Shown: positions 7,267 through 15,257 of the stretch, piece by piece
How positions within the stretch are numbered: the first letter of the stretch is position 1
Layout of the letters: every line of letters starts with the position of its first letter
NCBI GenBank assembly: GCA_033764775.1
Contig: JANRIQ010000027.1
Coordinates: 62,001-126,000 of the forward strand
Reading direction: 5' to 3'
DNA: 64,000 nucleotides
Source of the DNA: JAWXCE01 sp033764775
GTDB taxonomy: Bacteria; Pseudomonadota; Alphaproteobacteria; Rhizobiales; Rhodomicrobiaceae
The notes under the pieces: generated by a model
Databases searched by the model: none
Seen by the model: only the letters and a program-made list of their open reading frames with translations
What the model was told of the DNA's origin: nothing
Program-made: the position numbers and the translations under genes

Positions 7267-7767
7267 ATGCCCAAGACTTCGCAACCCCTTGTCGGCGTCA
7301 TCATGGGCAGCCAGTCCGATTGGCCGACTCTGCGCGCCGCCGCCGCCGTGCTGGACGACCTCGGCGTCGCGTATGAAACCCGCGTCGTCTCCGCTCACCG
7401 CACGCCGCAGCGGCTTTACGACTACGCCGCCACCGCCCAGGCGCGCGGGCTGAAGGTCATCATCGCGGGGGCGGGCGGCGCGGCGCATCTCCCCGGCATG
7501 ACGGCGGCGATGACGCTGCTCCCGGTGCTCGGCGTGCCGGTGAAAAGCGCGGCGCTCGCGGGCATGGACAGCCTGTATTCCATCGTGCAAATGCCCGCGG
7601 GCGTGCCTGTCGGGACGCTGGCCATCGGAGAGGCGGGCGCGACGAACGCCGGGCTGCTGGCGGCGCAGATCCTCGCCCTCAGCGATGCCGCCCTTGCCGC
7701 GCGGTTAGAGGCGTGGCGCGCGGAGCGGACCGCCGCCGTGCCGCTGGAACCGGGAGACGGCGCGTGA
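7267..7767 (+). CDS. purE: N5-carboxyaminoimidazole ribonucleotide mutase
   Basis: 166 residues. Moves the carboxyl group of N5-CAIR to give CAIR in purine synthesis. It has the class I PurE signature: VGVIMGSQSDWPTL at the N terminus, ETRVVSAHRTPQRLYDYA, then AGAGGAAHLPGMTAAMT. It overlaps purK by 4 bases (GTGA), so the two enzymes, which act consecutively, are translationally coupled. Confidence 0.95.
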   Translation: MPKTSQPLVGVIMGSQSDWPTLRAAAAVLDDLGVAYETRVVSAHRTPQRLYDYAATAQARGLKVIIAGAGGAAHLPGMTAAMTLLPVLGVPVKSAALAGMDSLYSIVQMPAGVPVGTLAIGEAGATNAGLLAAQILALSDAALAARLEAWRAERTAAVPLEPGDGA

Positions 7768-8864
7768 GCTGGCCCTTGCCGCCGGGAGGCCTCGTCGGCG
7801 TGCTGGGCGGCGGTCAGCTTGGCCGGATGCTGGCGATGGCCGCCGCGAAGCTTGGCCTGCGCACCCACATCTACGCGCCCGAGGCCGACAGCCCGGCCTT
7901 CGACGCAAGCCCGCGCCACACCTGCGCGCCCTATGAAGACATCGCCGCCCTGCGCGCGTTCGGCGCCGCCGTAGACGTGGTGACCTACGAATTCGAAAAC
8001 GTGCCCGCGCTCAGCGTCGCGGTGCTGGAAGAGTTGGCGCCGGTGTATCCGCCGCGCCGGGCGCTCGCCGCCGCGCAGGACAGGCTGGCGGAGCGGCGTT
8101 TGCTGCAGTCGCTCGGCTTGCCGCATGCGCCGTTTCGGTTCGTGGAGAAGGGCGCGGCGGCCGGGGCGGCGCATCAGGCGCTCGGCGGCCCGGCGTTCCT
8201 CAAAAAGCTGCGCGAGGGGTATGACGGCCGCGGCCAGTTCCGCATCGAGGGCGAGCACGATCTCGCAGCAGCGGCGGATTGGCTCGGCGATGCGCCCGCC
8301 ATCCTTGAAGCGGCCGTTCCTTTCGCGTTCGAGTGCTCGGTGATCGGGGCGCGCGGAGCGGATGGCGCCGCCGTGTTCTATCCGCTCACCCGCAACGAAC
8401 ACCGCGACGGGATTCTGCGCACCAGCATTGCACCGGCAGGCACGCCCGCGCTGCAAGAGGCCGCACAGGACATCGCCGCGCGCATCATGGCCGAACTTGG
8501 CTATGTCGGCGTCATCGGCGTCGAGTTGTTCGCGCTTGAGGGCGGCGCGCTGATGGTGAACGAGATCGCCCCGCGCGTGCACAACTCCGGCCACTGGACG
8601 CTCGAGGCCTGCGCGGTCAGCCAGTTCGAGAACCACATCCGCGCCGTGGCGGGCTGGCCGCTTGGCGCGCCAGCGCAGCATTCCGCCGCGGTGATGACGA
8701 ACCTCATCGGCGACGAGGTTCTGTCCTGGCGGGAACGCCTCGCCGCTGCGGGAGCGTCGCTGCACCTTTACGGCAAGGGCGAGCCGCGCGCGGGCCGCAA
8801 GATGGGGCATTACACCGCGCTCGCGCCCCTGCCGCAGGAACGCCGGGCGCCGACGACGCGTTAG
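7764..8864 (+). CDS. purK: N5-carboxyaminoimidazole ribonucleotide synthase (ATP-grasp)
   Basis: 366 residues. Converts AIR, bicarbonate and ATP to N5-CAIR, the PurE substrate. The N terminus VGVLGGGQLGRMLAMAA is typical; the ATP-grasp domain shows KKLREGYDGRGQ and the metal/ATP-binding VNEIAPRVHNSGHWT. The GTG at 7764 overlapping the purE TGA is chosen because it places VSWPLPPGGLVGVLGGGQLG at the N terminus as in homologues. Confidence 0.95.
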   Translation: MSWPLPPGGLVGVLGGGQLGRMLAMAAAKLGLRTHIYAPEADSPAFDASPRHTCAPYEDIAALRAFGAAVDVVTYEFENVPALSVAVLEELAPVYPPRRALAAAQDRLAERRLLQSLGLPHAPFRFVEKGAAAGAAHQALGGPAFLKKLREGYDGRGQFRIEGEHDLAAAADWLGDAPAILEAAVPFAFECSVIGARGADGAAVFYPLTRNEHRDGILRTSIAPAGTPALQEAAQDIAARIMAELGYVGVIGVELFALEGGALMVNEIAPRVHNSGHWTLEACAVSQFENHIRAVAGWPLGAPAQHSAAVMTNLIGDEVLSWRERLAAAGASLHLYGKGEPRAGRKMGHYTALAPLPQERRAPTTR

Positions 8865-8940
8865 CCGTTTCGCCAAAGGCGGGGTTGCGGCGGCCGCCCG
8901 ACGCAGCTACGACATGGCCAAAGTCACGGGGGAGATCGCC

Positions 8941-9228
8941 ATGCGCGAGTTCATTTTTTTCGTCGATTGGCTCATCAGCCTGTTCATTTTCATCCTGGTC
9001 GCGCACTGGATTTTGCAGCTTCTCATCTCGTTCGGCGTGGTGAACCGCTACAATCAGGTGGTCTACACGCTGAACGATATCTTCTACCGTTTGACCGAGC
9101 CGTTTCTGGCCCCGATCCGGCGTCGCATCGGGCTCTTTAATGGCGTCGACCTGTCGCCGATGGTGCTGCTGATCATCCTGTATTTCATCCGCATCGTCAT
9201 CCTGCCGAACATCGCCAAGGCGTTCTGA
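8941..9228 (+). CDS. YggT family membrane protein
   Basis: 95 residues with two hydrophobic blocks (about 1-35 and 70-92) around the conserved YTLNDIFYRLTEPFLAPIRR. YggT/YlmG proteins are small integral membrane proteins linked in various bacteria to division, envelope integrity or osmotic tolerance; no enzyme activity is known. ATG 8941 with GGGGGAG upstream is preferred over ATG 8914, which would add ten polar residues. Confidence 0.85.
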   Translation: MREFIFFVDWLISLFIFILVAHWILQLLISFGVVNRYNQVVYTLNDIFYRLTEPFLAPIRRRIGLFNGVDLSPMVLLIILYFIRIVILPNIAKAF

Positions 9229-9328
9229 TAGCCGCATCGCGGATGCGCGTGTCATTCTGCGGAAAAGCGCGTTGCCGCGCGCGCCCGCTCGCGTCACAGT
9301 CGGCGCATATATCAACAGGGAGGAAGGC

Positions 9329-10201
9329 ATGGCGGCGCAGGTGATCGACGGCAAGGCGGTGGCGGATGATCTGGTCGCGGATGTGGGCCGCCGCGCCGCA
9401 GCGTTCTCAGCCCGCCACGGGGTGACGCCGGGCCTCACTGTCGTGCTCGTCGGCGAGAACCCCGCCAGCCAGGCGTACGTGAAGAACAAGGTGCGCACGA
9501 CGAAGGCGGCCGGCATGAACAGCCACGAGCATCGCCTGCCCGCCGAGACCTCCGAGGCCGATCTGCTCGCCATCGTCGCGCAGTTGAACGCCGACCCGGC
9601 CGTGCACGGCATCCTCGTGCAACTCCCGCTGCCCGCGCACGTCGACTCGCAGAAGGTCTTGAACGCCATCTCGCCGGACAAGGACGTGGACGGCTTCCAC
9701 CCGGTCAACGTAGGGCGGCTGGCGACCGGCGAGCAGGCGCTGGTGCCGTGCACGCCGCTGGGCTGCGTGATGCTCGCGAAGCGCGTGCATTCAAGCCTCT
9801 CCGGCATGGAGGCGGTGATCATCGGCCGCTCGAACATCGTCGGCAAGCCGGTCGCGCAACTGCTGCTCGCCGAGAACTGCACCGTCACCATCGCGCATTC
9901 GCGCAGCCGCGACCTGGAGGCGATCTGCCGCCGCGCCGACCTGCTTGTCGCCGCCGTCGGGCGTCCGGAGATGGTGCGCGGGAGCTGGATTAAGCCGGGC
10001 GCGACCGTCATCGACGTGGGCATCAACCGTGTGCCGGGCGAGGCGGGCAAATCGAAGCTCGTCGGCGATGTGCATTACGCCGAGGCGATGGAGGTGGCGG
10101 GCGCGGTCACGCCTGTGCCGGGCGGCGTCGGCCCGATGACCATCGCGTGCCTGCTGTCGAACACGCTCGACGCGGCGGAAATGGCGATGATGCGGGCTTA
10201 G
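9329..10201 (+). CDS. folD: Bifunctional methylene-THF dehydrogenase / methenyl-THF cyclohydrolase
   Basis: 290 residues. Interconverts 5,10-methylene- and 10-formyl-tetrahydrofolate. Family signatures: PASQAYVKNKVRTTKAAGM (substrate region with catalytic Lys), GILVQLPLP, DKDVDGFHPVN, the nucleotide-binding VIIGRSNIVGKPVA, and the C-terminal TPVPGGVGPMT. ATG 9329 has an AGGGAGGAAGG site directly upstream. It ends two bases from the 3' end of an oppositely oriented tRNA gene. Confidence 0.96.
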   Translation: MAAQVIDGKAVADDLVADVGRRAAAFSARHGVTPGLTVVLVGENPASQAYVKNKVRTTKAAGMNSHEHRLPAETSEADLLAIVAQLNADPAVHGILVQLPLPAHVDSQKVLNAISPDKDVDGFHPVNVGRLATGEQALVPCTPLGCVMLAKRVHSSLSGMEAVIIGRSNIVGKPVAQLLLAENCTVTIAHSRSRDLEAICRRADLLVAAVGRPEMVRGSWIKPGATVIDVGINRVPGEAGKSKLVGDVHYAEAMEVAGAVTPVPGGVGPMTIACLLSNTLDAAEMAMMRA

Positions 10202-10203
10202 GA

Positions 10204-10279
10204 TGGTGGAGCCGGGCGGGATCGAACCGCCGGCCTCAGCAGTGCGATTGCTGCGCTCTCCCAACTGAGCTACGGCCCC
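10204..10279 (-). tRNA. tRNA-Ala, anticodon CGC
   Basis: The minus strand folds as a complete cloverleaf: acceptor GGGGCCG/CGGCTCC with the alanine identity pair G3-U70, D-arm GCTC/GAGC, anticodon stem CAGCA/TGCTG with loop ATCGCAC (anticodon CGC, reading GCG codons), T-arm GGCGG-TTCGATC-CCGCC, discriminator A, and an encoded CCA (10204-10206). Confidence 0.95.
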
Positions 10280-10292
10280 ACGGCTAGACCTG

Positions 10293-10322
10293 CATTTAGT
10301 CCTCGGGGCGGCGCAGTGTCAA
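10293..10322 (-). promoter_or_regulatory. Putative promoter of tRNA-Ala
   Basis: On the minus strand a perfect TTGACA (10322-10317) is followed after 18 bases by TAAATG (10298-10293), ending 13 bases before the mature tRNA 5' end. The -35 is strong; the -10 is weak. Confidence 0.4.
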
Positions 10323-10380
10323 GTGAGCCGCGCATGAGCGCAAAATCGTGTGCGACGTTGCCGATGTCGCCCGCGCGGGG

Positions 10381-10409
10381 TGGACAAACTTGGCGCGCGA
10401 TCATATAAA
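10381..10409 (+). promoter_or_regulatory. Promoter of rpsU
   Basis: TGGACA (10381-10386, five of six) and TATAAA (10404-10409, five of six) with an ideal 17-base spacer, 69 bases upstream of the rpsU GTG. A direct repeat GCGGCCCGCTT (10422-10432 and 10438-10448) lies in the leader. Confidence 0.65.
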
Positions 10410-10478
10410 AAATTCCAGGCAGCGGCCCGCTTGTTCGGCGGCCCGCTTTTTCTCGTTTGAACCATCCAAGGAGGACAC

Positions 10479-10724
10479 GTGCAGGTTCACGTTCGTGACA
10501 ACAATGTCGATCAGGCGCTGAAGGCGCTCAAGAAGAAGATGCAGCGCGAGGGCATCTTTCGCGAAATGAAGCTGCGCAATCATTACGAGAAGCCCTCCGA
10601 GAAGAAAGCGCGTGAGAAAGCCGAGGCGGTGCGTCGCGCACGCAAGCTCGCCCGCAAACGCGCCCAGCGCGAAGGACTCATTCCGGCCAGCCCGGCGAAA
10701 CCGCGCGTCGCCCGCCGGGCCTGA
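10479..10724 (+). CDS. rpsU: 30S ribosomal protein S21
   Basis: 81 residues, strongly basic. MQVHVRDNNVDQALKALKKK and GIFREMKLRNHYEKPSEKK are diagnostic of S21, which helps base-pairing between mRNA and 16S rRNA. The Lys/Arg C-terminal part is somewhat longer than in enterobacteria (about 71 residues). The start is GTG, 4 bases after a perfect AAGGAGG. Confidence 0.95.
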   Translation: MQVHVRDNNVDQALKALKKKMQREGIFREMKLRNHYEKPSEKKAREKAEAVRRARKLARKRAQREGLIPASPAKPRVARRA

Positions 10725-10790
10725 CGCGCAAAAGCCACGCGCGTCGCGCAACACTCCGGTTTTTCGAAGCGTTAACACGCTAATGACAAA

Positions 10791-10810
10791 ATCGCATGGG
10801 GTCATGCGAT
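10791..10810 (+). repeat. Inverted repeat upstream of the TPR lipoprotein gene
   Basis: Perfect 8-base arms ATCGCATG and CATGCGAT around GGGT, 62 bases upstream of the lipoprotein start. It could be an operator or a leader hairpin; no promoter elements can be placed around it confidently. Confidence 0.35.
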
Positions 10811-10871
10811 ATGGTGCAGAGTGGGACGCGAGATTGAAGCCTCGCGCTAAAACCAGCGGATCAGATCGCGG

Positions 10872-11705
10872 ATGTCGAACGCAAACTTGGCTTTTCGGGC
10901 GCCTGTTGTCGTGCTTCTCGGCCTCGTCGCAGCGGGTTGCGAGACAACCGGCGCGATGAACCAAGCCGCCCTGCAGCAGGTGCGGGCGGCGCAGCGCAAC
11001 AACATCGCCTCCATATCCGAGGTGATCCGGACCAATCCGACCGACGCCAACGCGCTCAACCTGCGCGGCGTGGCGCACGGGCAGGCGGGCGAGTACCAAA
11101 AAGCTCTGGCCGACTTCAACGCCGCGCTGCAGATCTCGCCGAATTATCATCAAGCTTACGCCAATCGGGCGCTCATCCACCTGCGGACGAACCAGGTGAA
11201 CGCCGCCATGGCCGACTACAACCGGGCCATTCAACTTGCCCCTGACTATGGCGTCGCTTATGTCGGGCGGGGCAATCTGCATCGCGCCATGAAGAACTTC
11301 ACGGCCGCCATCGAGGATTACAACCGCGCCATCCAGATTCAGGCGGACGACCCGATCGCCTATTTCAACCGCGGCCTCGTCTATCAGGCGATGAACGATC
11401 ATCGCGGCGCAATCGATGATTTCACCATGGCGCTCGGCATGCGGCCGGAGGAACCGGAGGCGTCGTTCGCGCGCGGATCCAGCTATCTGGCGGTCAACGA
11501 GTATAAAAAGGCGTATGACGACTTTGTCGCCGTCTCCAACGTGAAAAAAGACAATCACGAGGTATGGACGTATCGCGGCCGCGCGGCGGAAGGTGCTGGC
11601 GACCCGAAAGAAGCGGCGCGGGCCTACAAACGCGCGCTGCAGATCAGCCCGTATTTCCGTCCGGCCAATGAAGGGCTGTCCAGGGTCGGCCGCGGCGAGG
11701 CGTGA
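10872..11705 (+). CDS. TPR-repeat lipoprotein (NlpI-like)
   Basis: 277 residues. A lipoprotein signal ends in the lipobox VAAGC (Cys about 23), so the mature protein should be lipidated and membrane-anchored in the envelope. Residues about 55-270 are about six tandem tetratricopeptide repeats, for example ALNLRGVAHGQAGEYQKALA and AYANRALIHLRTNQVNAAMA, which form a protein-binding solenoid. The architecture resembles NlpI, which scaffolds peptidoglycan hydrolases and proteases in enterobacteria; that role is only suggested. ATG 10872 is chosen as it begins the signal peptide. Confidence 0.8.
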   Translation: MSNANLAFRAPVVVLLGLVAAGCETTGAMNQAALQQVRAAQRNNIASISEVIRTNPTDANALNLRGVAHGQAGEYQKALADFNAALQISPNYHQAYANRALIHLRTNQVNAAMADYNRAIQLAPDYGVAYVGRGNLHRAMKNFTAAIEDYNRAIQIQADDPIAYFNRGLVYQAMNDHRGAIDDFTMALGMRPEEPEASFARGSSYLAVNEYKKAYDDFVAVSNVKKDNHEVWTYRGRAAEGAGDPKEAARAYKRALQISPYFRPANEGLSRVGRGEA

Positions 11706-11727
11706 GTGGCGGCTTTATAACCTGCCG

Positions 11728-12531
11728 TCACCGCAAAGTTTTGAGGAACTCCATGACGACCGTCATGGCGCCGTGGTCGTACAGATCGACGTGGCCGCCA
11801 TTCGGAAACACGTGCAAACGCTTCGGTTCATTGGCGAGCGCGTGCAGCTCCTTCGCTTGATCCAGCGGCAGGATGGCGTCTCGCGCTCCGTGCAGAATGA
11901 GGAGGGGCGCGGAAACGCGCGGGATGTGCAGGTCGCTGCGGTAGTCATCGCGCAGGAACGGGCGGACGGGCAACGCCGGATAGTGGTATCGCGCCGCGGC
12001 GAGCATTGATAAAAACGGGCCGTCCAGAATGACGGCTTTCGCATTGCGCTCGGCGGCGACCTGGACGGCGACGCCGGAACCGAGCGACTCGCCATAAAGC
12101 ACGATGTCCGCCGGCGCTACGCCCCGCGCTGCGAGGGTGTCAAAGGCGAGCTTCGCGTCGGCGACATTGGCCGCCTCGGATGGCGCGCCGGTCGAGCCGG
12201 AATAGCCGCGATAGCTCAGCATGAACACGCCGAGGCCCGCCGCCTGGAACCGCTGGATGCGTTCGCGACGGTCGACAAGACTGCCGCCGTTGCCGTGGAA
12301 GTAGAGGAGCGTCGGTTGGCCGGGGCGGGCGGGCGCGCCCCAGGCGATGAGCGTTTCGCCGTCGGGCGTCCTCAATTCGGCCTCCTCCACGCCGCGCAAT
12401 CCGGCGGCGGCGGGCGAAACGCGCGCCGGCTCAGGACGATACATGAGCTTGCGCTGGAAGACGAACGCAGCGAGCGCGACCGCAAGATACAAGCAGGCGG
12501 CGCCAACCGCGATTTTGAGCAGCACGCTCAC
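11728..12531 (-). CDS. Membrane-anchored alpha/beta hydrolase (ABHD13/BEM46-like)
   Basis: 267 residues, GTG start. One N-terminal membrane segment (about 4-25) precedes an alpha/beta hydrolase domain: oxyanion region LLYFHGNGGS, nucleophile elbow YGESLGSG (Ser in GxSxG), acid in LHGARDAILP and His in FPNGGHVDLY complete a catalytic triad. This layout matches the BEM46/ABHD13 group of serine hydrolases, for which substrates are largely unknown. It converges on the TPR lipoprotein gene. Confidence 0.82.
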   Translation of the reverse strand: MSVLLKIAVGAACLYLAVALAAFVFQRKLMYRPEPARVSPAAAGLRGVEEAELRTPDGETLIAWGAPARPGQPTLLYFHGNGGSLVDRRERIQRFQAAGLGVFMLSYRGYSGSTGAPSEAANVADAKLAFDTLAARGVAPADIVLYGESLGSGVAVQVAAERNAKAVILDGPFLSMLAAARYHYPALPVRPFLRDDYRSDLHIPRVSAPLLILHGARDAILPLDQAKELHALANEPKRLHVFPNGGHVDLYDHGAMTVVMEFLKTLR

Positions 12532-12539
12532 GATCGGGG

Positions 12540-12836
12540 CTAGCGACGGGAGAGGATGGCCTGCGCGACTGCGGCCAGCGCGCTGATGATGGATGAGGCG
12601 ATGGAGGCGATCATGGCCCAGTCCTGACGTTGCGACGCTTGACGGCGCTCGGCCCGTCGCTCTTCGCGGGCGGCCCGGCGCTCTTCCTGGAACTCGCGCA
12701 GAGAGTCGCGCAAGCCCCCGCCCGACGGCGCCGAGGAGTAGGCGGGCGGCCCTTCCGGAGCGAGGGTGCGCCAGGCGAAGACGCCGCCCGTCGCCACCAG
12801 GGAGAGGATCGTCAATGTGAGGAAAAAGCCGCGCAT
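12540..12836 (-). CDS. Small membrane protein with Arg/Glu-rich helix, unknown function
   Basis: 98 residues. An N-terminal hydrophobic segment (FFLTLTILSLVATGGVFAW) is followed by a Pro/Ser linker, a highly charged helix (FQEERRAAREERRAERRQ) and a hydrophobic C-terminal helix (IASSIISALAAVAQAIL). It lies 8 bases upstream of the hydrolase gene and may be cotranscribed. Not recognised; no function assigned. Confidence 0.55.
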   Translation of the reverse strand: MRGFFLTLTILSLVATGGVFAWRTLAPEGPPAYSSAPSGGGLRDSLREFQEERRAAREERRAERRQASQRQDWAMIASIASSIISALAAVAQAILSRR

Positions 12837-12864
12837 CTCAATCTCCGTGATCTCCGCCCGGACT

Positions 12865-14262
12865 TTATAGCGACTTCACGATCTCTTCCGTCATCTTCTT
12901 GGCGTCGCCGAACAGCATCATGGTGTTGTCGCGGTAGAACAGCGTGTTGTCGATGCCCGCATAGCCGGACGACATGCCGCGCTTGATGAACATCACCGTG
13001 CCCGCGTTCCACACCTCCAACACCGGCATCCCGTAGATCGGCGAGGTCGGATCGTCCTTGGCGGCCGGGTTGGTCACGTCGTTGGCGCCGATCACGAAAG
13101 CGATGTCGGACTGCGGGAAGGACGAGTTGATGTCCTCCAGCTCGAACACCTCGTCATAGGGCACGTTCGCTTCGGCGAGCAGCACGTTCATGTGGCCGGG
13201 CATCCGCCCCGCGACGGGGTGAATGGCGTAGGACACCTCGACGCCCGCCTTTTTCAGATTGTCGGCCATCTCGCGCAGGGCATGCTGGGCCTGCGCCACC
13301 GCCATGCCGTAGCCCGGCACGATGACGACCTTGGATGCGTTTTTGAGGATGAACGCCGCGTCGTCCGCCGAGCCTTGCTTCACCGGCCGTTGCTCGCCGC
13401 CTTTCGCGCCCGCCGCAACCTCGCCGCCGAAGCCGCCGAGAATGACCGAGATGAACGAGCGGTTCATGCCCTTGCACATGATGTAGGACAGGATCGCGCC
13501 GGACGAGCCGACGAGCGCGCCCGTGATGATGAGCGCCGCGTTGCCGAGCGTGAAGCCGATGCCCGCCGCCGCCCAGCCTGAGTAGGAGTTTAGCATCGAG
13601 ACGACGACCGGCATGTCCGCGCCGCCAATGGGGATGATGATGGTTATGCCGAGCACGAGCGCAACGACGGTGATGGCCCAGAACAGCGTCGTCGATTGCG
13701 TCTGGCAGAACAGCACGATCAGCACGATCAGGCCAAGGCCAAGCGCGATGTTGATGAGGTGCCGCGAGGGCAGCAGGATCGGCGCGCCGGACATGTTGCC
13801 GTTCAGCTTGGCGAAGGCGATGATCGAGCCGGAGAAGGTGATCGCGCCGATGGCGACGCCGAGCGCCATCTCGATCAGCGTCGCGGTGGCGATCTGGCCG
13901 GAGGCGTCGGCGATCTGGAACGCTTCGGGCGCATAGAGCGCGGCGGCGGCCACGAACACGGCGGCGAGGCCGACCAGGCTGTGGAACGCGGCGACAAGCT
14001 GCGGCATGGCCGTCATGGCGATGCGCTTGGCGATGACGGCGCCGATGGCGCCGCCGATGCCGAGACCGCCGATGATCAGCGCCCAGGACAAGCCGCTCGC
14101 GGGCGCGGCGACGGCGAGCGTGGTGGCGATGGCGACGCCCATGCCGAGCATGCCGTATATGTTGCCCTGCCTGGAGGTTTCAGGCGACGACAGCCCCCGC
14201 AGCGCGAGGATGAACAGCACGCCCGAGACCAGATAAAGCAGCGCCACCAAATCAGCCGACAT
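12865..14262 (-). CDS. pntB: NAD(P) transhydrogenase subunit beta
   Basis: 465 residues. Forms the proton channel and NADP(H)-binding domain of the inner-membrane transhydrogenase that makes NADPH from NADH using proton motive force. About eight hydrophobic segments fill residues 1-260; the soluble dIII domain has VIVPGYGMAVAQAQHA, AIHPVAGRMPGHMNVLLAEA, VIGANDVTNPAA and IKRGMSSGYAG. ATG 14262 is chosen; a GTG three codons upstream is possible. It ends the pnt locus and is separated from pntAb by an unrelated gene. Confidence 0.94.
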   Translation of the reverse strand: MSADLVALLYLVSGVLFILALRGLSSPETSRQGNIYGMLGMGVAIATTLAVAAPASGLSWALIIGGLGIGGAIGAVIAKRIAMTAMPQLVAAFHSLVGLAAVFVAAAALYAPEAFQIADASGQIATATLIEMALGVAIGAITFSGSIIAFAKLNGNMSGAPILLPSRHLINIALGLGLIVLIVLFCQTQSTTLFWAITVVALVLGITIIIPIGGADMPVVVSMLNSYSGWAAAGIGFTLGNAALIITGALVGSSGAILSYIMCKGMNRSFISVILGGFGGEVAAGAKGGEQRPVKQGSADDAAFILKNASKVVIVPGYGMAVAQAQHALREMADNLKKAGVEVSYAIHPVAGRMPGHMNVLLAEANVPYDEVFELEDINSSFPQSDIAFVIGANDVTNPAAKDDPTSPIYGMPVLEVWNAGTVMFIKRGMSSGYAGIDNTLFYRDNTMMLFGDAKKMTEEIVKSL

Positions 14263-14272
14263 CGCCCCCACC

Positions 14273-14725
14273 CTATTTTATCGCCGTAAGCCTGAACACC
14301 GCCGCGCCTTTGTTCTCCAGAGCCGCGCGGCGGGCGGCCATGGCCAGATCGTCAAGTCCGTTCACCATCGCCGAGCCGGGACTATCGGGGAAAAGCTGCT
14401 GGTAGTCGAGCAGCTTTACCGTCTCATCCTCGCGCTGGAGGACGACATAGCCGTAGCTGCGACCGCCCACCGTCTCCTGGACGATAAAGAGCAGCGGCGT
14501 CGTCGCGAAAATATGGAACACGCCGGATTGTTGGGCCGTAGAGCCGACGCGGTAGTGGTCGCCGAAGCGGCGGATGACGACGCGGTCGCCCGTTTGATCT
14601 TCCAGTTGCAACTCCTCGAAATGGAATTGCGCGTTCTCGCCCTGGATGAGCGGGGCGTCGGAGCGGCACGAGGAGCTTAGAACGGCGTTCGGCGCTGCGC
14701 CTGCCTGAAGATTGATCTCGGTCAT
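14273..14725 (-). CDS. Hypothetical protein between pntAb and pntB
   Basis: 150 residues with no signal peptide and no membrane segment. The middle (FHFEELQLEDQTGDRVVIRR, then HYRVGSTAQQSGVFHIF and YGYVVLQREDETVKLLDY) looks like a compact beta-rich domain, followed by a helical C terminus (GLDDLAMAARRAALENKG). I recognise no family. It is 10 bases upstream of pntB but 163 bases after pntAb, in a leader that is more AT-rich than its surroundings, so it may have its own promoter and drive pntB. A regulatory or assembly role in the transhydrogenase is conceivable but unsupported. Confidence 0.7.
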   Translation of the reverse strand: MTEINLQAGAAPNAVLSSSCRSDAPLIQGENAQFHFEELQLEDQTGDRVVIRRFGDHYRVGSTAQQSGVFHIFATTPLLFIVQETVGGRSYGYVVLQREDETVKLLDYQQLFPDSPGSAMVNGLDDLAMAARRAALENKGAAVFRLTAIK

Positions 14726-14888
14726 GATGAGCCCTGTTTGCGGTGTAATATGAAGCGACTACAAGTGCACCGCTTAAGAGAAATTCGATCTTCGGTCAAA
14801 GATATTTCATGACAACGACTGGTGTGTCAGCCAAAATTAGCCAGAGGCATAGTCTTGCTTTCTAGACTGAAGACGCTCTAGCACGCGA

Positions 14889-15257
14889 TCACTTTTTTTC
14901 TTTCTTCTTATACATCGCCAGCATCCGGCTGGTGACGAGGAAGCCGCCGAAGATGTTCACCGCCGCCATCACAAGCGCGAGGAAGCCGAACGCCTTCGCC
15001 TCGACCCCCGCCGCCTCAATGCCGACAGCGAGCAGCGCGCCCACCACGATCACGCTCGAAATCGCGTTGGTGACGGACATCAGCGGCGTATGCAGCGCGG
15101 GCGTGACGCTCCACACCACGTAATAGCCGACGAACACCGCCATCACGAACATGGAGAAGCGGTAGATGAAAGGATCGACCTCCGCGCCCGCGCCCGCCGC
15201 CGCGAACGCCGCCGTCGGCGCCAGAACCGCCGCCGCTGCGATCAAAAAGCGCGTCAT
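14889..15257 (-). CDS. pntAb: NAD(P) transhydrogenase subunit alpha part 2 (membrane domain)
   Basis: 122 residues. The N terminus is hydrophobic, followed by three further membrane helices; FVGYYVVWSVTPALHTPLMSVTNAISS and GALLAVGI through MAAVNIFGGFLVTSRML are typical of the proton-translocating half of the split alpha subunit. The end is lysine-rich (MYKKKEKK). ATG 15257 overlaps the pntAa TGA by 4 bases, indicating coupled translation. Confidence 0.93.
   Translation of the reverse strand: MTRFLIAAAAVLAPTAAFAAAGAGAEVDPFIYRFSMFVMAVFVGYYVVWSVTPALHTPLMSVTNAISSVIVVGALLAVGIEAAGVEAKAFGFLALVMAAVNIFGGFLVTSRMLAMYKKKEKK

Noticed and set aside
10204..10279. tRNA-Ala as a possible integration site
   Set aside because: Neither flank shows an integrase gene or a duplicated tRNA 3' end; folD and rpsU are normal core neighbours.
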